Origin: Alphaproteobacteria bacterium
GTDB taxonomy: Bacteria > Pseudomonadota > Alphaproteobacteria > Sphingomonadales > Sphingomonadaceae
NCBI GenBank assembly: GCA_005882415.1
Contig: VBAE01000216.1
Location: forward strand, 5,104 to 23,279
DNA length: 18,176 nt
Direction: 5' to 3'
Every line of letters starts with the position of its first letter. Within the stretch, counting starts at the first letter, position 1. The position numbers and the translations under genes were made by a program. The notes under the pieces are model-generated. The model ran no database searches, had not been told where the DNA came from, and saw only the letters and a program-made list of their open reading frames with translations. Positions 16,318 to 18,176 of this stretch are shown one piece after another.

Positions 16318-16610
16318 GCCCTATTCGTCGAAAATATGGTTTCCGGGTGCCCCTTCCCGGAGATCGGCGGCGGTAGCATCTCGTTCAGTTCGAAGCAAAT
16401 ATCTGGCGCAGAAATCGTGAATTTCCGGCCCGGAACGGTACATTTCGTGGCAGGCGAGCCACATTGGAGGAGAGTCGCCCGAACGAAGTGGGTTCCGTTT
16501 GCGCGCGGGATGTGGTTGAGGGTGCCGCGAGATTGATCCTTCGGGGGCGGCGGGGGCGGTTTCGCTCGTGCTCCGCGCGCCCCTCCCCAACCATTTTGTC
16601 AGAGAAGAAG

Positions 16611-17567
16611 ATGATCCAGGGCAAGAAGATATTCATCACCGGCGGTGCGGGTTTCATCGCCAACACGCTGATCGGGAACCTGATCGGCGACAACCAGATC
16701 GTCGCCTATGACAATTTCCACCGCGACACGCTGACCGGAAGCGCGTTCGGCAAGCACCCCAACCTCACTATCGTCCGCGGCGACGTGCTCGATCCAGATC
16801 TCCTCACCAAGTCGATGGAAGGCGCCGACATCGTCGTCCACGCAGCGGCGATCGCCGGCATCGACACGGTGGTCAAGGATCCGGTGAAGACGATGCGGGT
16901 CAACATGCTCGGCACCGCCAACGCCCTCGAGGCGGCGCGGATCAACGGCATGTCGGAGCGGTTCATCGACTTCTCGACGTCGGAAGTGTTCGGCTCCAAG
17001 GCCTATCGCGTCTCGGAAGAGCAGGAGACCGTCTCCGGCTCGGTCGGCGAGGCGCGCTGGGTCTATGCGGTGTCGAAGCTGGCCGGCGAGCACCTCGCCC
17101 ATGCTTATTTCAAGCAATATGGCCTGCGCACCGTCACCGTCCGCCCGTTCAACGTCTACGGCCCCGGCCAGACGGGCGAAGGCGCGATGCAGACCTTCAT
17201 CCAGCGCGCGCTCAACAACGAGACGATCTACATCACCGGCGACGGCAGCCAGATCCGCGCCTGGTGCTATGTCGACGATTTCGTCGAGGCGCTGATGCTG
17301 TGCCTGGAATGCCCGGAAGCGGTCGGCCACAGCTTCAACATCGGCAACGCCCGCGCCGTCATCACCATCCTGGGCCTCGCCCAGACGGTGTGCCGGGTGC
17401 TCGGCTCCAAGTCCGAGATCGTCTTCCGCCCGCCGCTCAGCGCCGACATCGCGGTGCGCATTCCGAGCGTCGAGAAGGCCGACGAGGTCTTGGGCTTCAA
17501 GGCCAAGGTCGACCTTGAGGAAGGCGTCGCCCGGACCGCGGAATATTTCCGTCAGCTCCCGGCCTGA
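16611..17567 (+). CDS. NAD-dependent nucleotide-sugar epimerase/dehydratase (extended SDR)
   Basis: 318 residues starting MIQGKKIFITGGAGFIA, which places the NAD-binding GGAGFIA loop at residues 11-17 as usual. Other extended-SDR marks are IVVHAAAIAG (74-83), the Ser/Thr motif FSTSEVFG (121-128), the catalytic Tyr152 and Lys156 in VYAVSKLAGEH, RPFNVYGPGQ (178-187) and GDGSQIRAWCYVDDFVEA (210-227). Relatives include UDP-glucose 4-epimerases, UDP-glucuronate decarboxylases and NDP-sugar 4,6-dehydratases; the exact reaction cannot be assigned. An upstream TTG in frame at 16464 would add 49 low-complexity residues and is rejected. The gene diverges from the giant RTX gene and ends 6 nt from the convergent second epimerase. 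It probably supplies an activated sugar for the glycan made here. Confidence 0.92.
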   Translation: MIQGKKIFITGGAGFIANTLIGNLIGDNQIVAYDNFHRDTLTGSAFGKHPNLTIVRGDVLDPDLLTKSMEGADIVVHAAAIAGIDTVVKDPVKTMRVNMLGTANALEAARINGMSERFIDFSTSEVFGSKAYRVSEEQETVSGSVGEARWVYAVSKLAGEHLAHAYFKQYGLRTVTVRPFNVYGPGQTGEGAMQTFIQRALNNETIYITGDGSQIRAWCYVDDFVEALMLCLECPEAVGHSFNIGNARAVITILGLAQTVCRVLGSKSEIVFRPPLSADIAVRIPSVEKADEVLGFKAKVDLEEGVARTAEYFRQLPA

Positions 17568-17573
17568 CGCGGC

Positions 17574-18176
17574 TCAGAGGAGGTCGGCGACGCCCTCCTC
17601 GAAGCGCACCTGAGGCGGACCGAGCAGCTTGCTCATAAGCGAGATGTCCGGGACCAGGCCCTGGCCGGAGCCCGGCTTCACCTCGAAGACGGGCGTCCGG
17701 CCGAGCCGTTCGCCGGCAATTTCGCACACAAGGCGCAGCGACAGCGCCTCCGGCCCCGCGACGTTGACGATGTTGCGGCCTTCCAGCCCGAGCGCTGCGA
17801 TGCAGGCCGCCGCCGCGTCGGAAGCGTGGAGCGGCGCGATCCGGACTCCGTCCTCGCCCTGCAGCGCCACCGTCCGCCCCTCGCGGACGCTCTCGACCAG
17901 CCGCGGCAGAAGCATGTCGCCTTTCTGCCGGCGGCGGTAGATGTAGAAGAAGCGCAGCAGCGCCACCCCCATCGCCGGCGCGTAATTGGAAAGAAGCAGC
18001 TCGGCCGAGCGCTTGGAGGCGGCGTAGAAGCCCTCCGCCGGCGCCGCGCTGTCCTCGCCCAGCGGATCGGCCGACGGCGCATAGACGCTCCCGGTCGAAG
18101 CGTAGACGAAGCGGGTCGCACCGGCGCGGCGGCCGTGTTCGGCGAGGGCGAGCGGCTGAGCGACGTTGACCTGGAA
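17574..18176 (-). CDS. NAD-dependent sugar epimerase/dehydratase, 3' part only (start beyond window)
   Basis: The - strand frame is open from the last base of the window and reads FQVNVAQPLALAEHGRRAGATRFVYASTGSVYAP, so it extends upstream; the internal Met at 17972 is not the start. The 200 visible residues include the Ser/Thr motif YASTGSVYA, the catalytic YAASK of FYAASKRSAELLL, and FFYIYRRRQKGDMLLPRL, an analogue of the RxxNVYGPGQ segment with an unusual basic stretch. IVNVAGPEALSLRLVCEIAGERLGR matches the usual NAD epimerase C-terminal half. The N-terminal NAD-binding loop is outside the window. It is a separate family member from the complete epimerase next to it, so the locus probably makes or modifies more than one NDP-sugar. 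Confidence 0.85.
   Translation of the reverse strand, partial: FQVNVAQPLALAEHGRRAGATRFVYASTGSVYAPSADPLGEDSAAPAEGFYAASKRSAELLLSNYAPAMGVALLRFFYIYRRRQKGDMLLPRLVESVREGRTVALQGEDGVRIAPLHASDAAAACIAALGLEGRNIVNVAGPEALSLRLVCEIAGERLGRTPVFEVKPGSGQGLVPDISLMSKLLGPPQVRFEEGVADLL

Larger units (their letters stand above)
16286..16610. promoter_or_regulatory. 325-nt divergent intergenic region with several inverted repeats
   Basis: This gap separates the giant RTX gene (- strand) from the sugar epimerase (+ strand) and holds no credible gene. Its middle is AT-richer than the surroundings. Besides the hairpin at 16300-16317 it contains TCCGGG-N8-CCCGGA (16342-16361), TTCCGG-C-CCGGAA (16423-16435) and GTGGC-N6-GCCAC (16447-16462). 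The first two share a CCGGA half-site and could be operators. I found no convincing -35/-10 pair on either strand. The purine run AGAGAAGAAG next to the ATG at 16611 is the likely ribosome site of the epimerase gene. Confidence 0.4.

Noticed and set aside
14639..16420. 593-codon + strand open frame opposite the giant gene N-terminal region
   Set aside because: No recognisable motif; composition is typical of the antisense frame of a high-GC repeat-rich gene.
16464..16610. Possible 49-residue N-terminal extension of the epimerase from a TTG
   Set aside because: The extension is Arg/Ala-rich and unlike the family, and the NAD-binding loop sits at the normal distance from the ATG at 16611.
17970..17972. 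ATG at 17972 as the start of the last - strand gene
   Set aside because: Upstream in the same frame are the conserved YASTGSVYA and YAASK motifs, so this Met is internal.

Overview
The window reads as a high-GC alphaproteobacterial chromosome segment, most likely from a sphingomonad. That assignment is an inference from base composition, codon use and gene content; there is no rRNA or marker gene. It is an accessory locus for surface or extracellular polysaccharide, dominated by nucleotide-sugar enzymes, glycosyltransferases and one very large secreted protein. I see no tRNA, rRNA, insertion sequence, CRISPR array or phage gene.

Layout. (1) Positions 1-2660, + strand: the 3' part of a FlaA1/CapD-type NDP-sugar 4,6-dehydratase, then after 14 nt a formyltransferase-like protein fused to a GINT1/GH43-like beta-propeller. 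(2) 2633-3714, - strand: a DegT/WbpE-type sugar aminotransferase that lacks about 52 nt near its C-terminal end and is therefore out of frame. (3) 3829-5802, + strand: an AsnB-type glutamine amidotransferase. (4) 5786-9033, - strand: a compact operon of two GT4-like glycosyltransferases and a SAM methyltransferase. (5) 9209-16285, - strand: a 2358-residue protein with an N-terminal parallel beta-helix, alternating cadherin-like modules, about nine 81-residue RTX super-repeats and a C-terminal type I secretion region. (6) 16286-16610: an intergenic region holding several inverted repeats. (7) 16611-17567, + strand: a complete extended-SDR sugar epimerase/dehydratase. (8) 17574-18176, - strand: the 3' part of a second one, running off the window.

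How the genes may work together (inference). The dehydratase, aminotransferase and formyltransferase together could make an N-formylated amino sugar. The AsnB protein could amidate a sugar acid or aminoacyl group. The two epimerases supply further NDP-sugars, and the glycosyltransferases and methyltransferase assemble and decorate the glycan. The RTX protein would be exported by a type I secretion system not encoded here, and would act on or bind the secreted polysaccharide. The broken aminotransferase means this route may be dead or rescued by a paralogue, unless the break is an assembly error.

The clearest points for follow-up are the formyltransferase-propeller fusion with a Ser at the usual catalytic Asn position, the aminotransferase deletion, the architecture of the RTX protein, and three gene pairs whose 3' ends overlap or abut.
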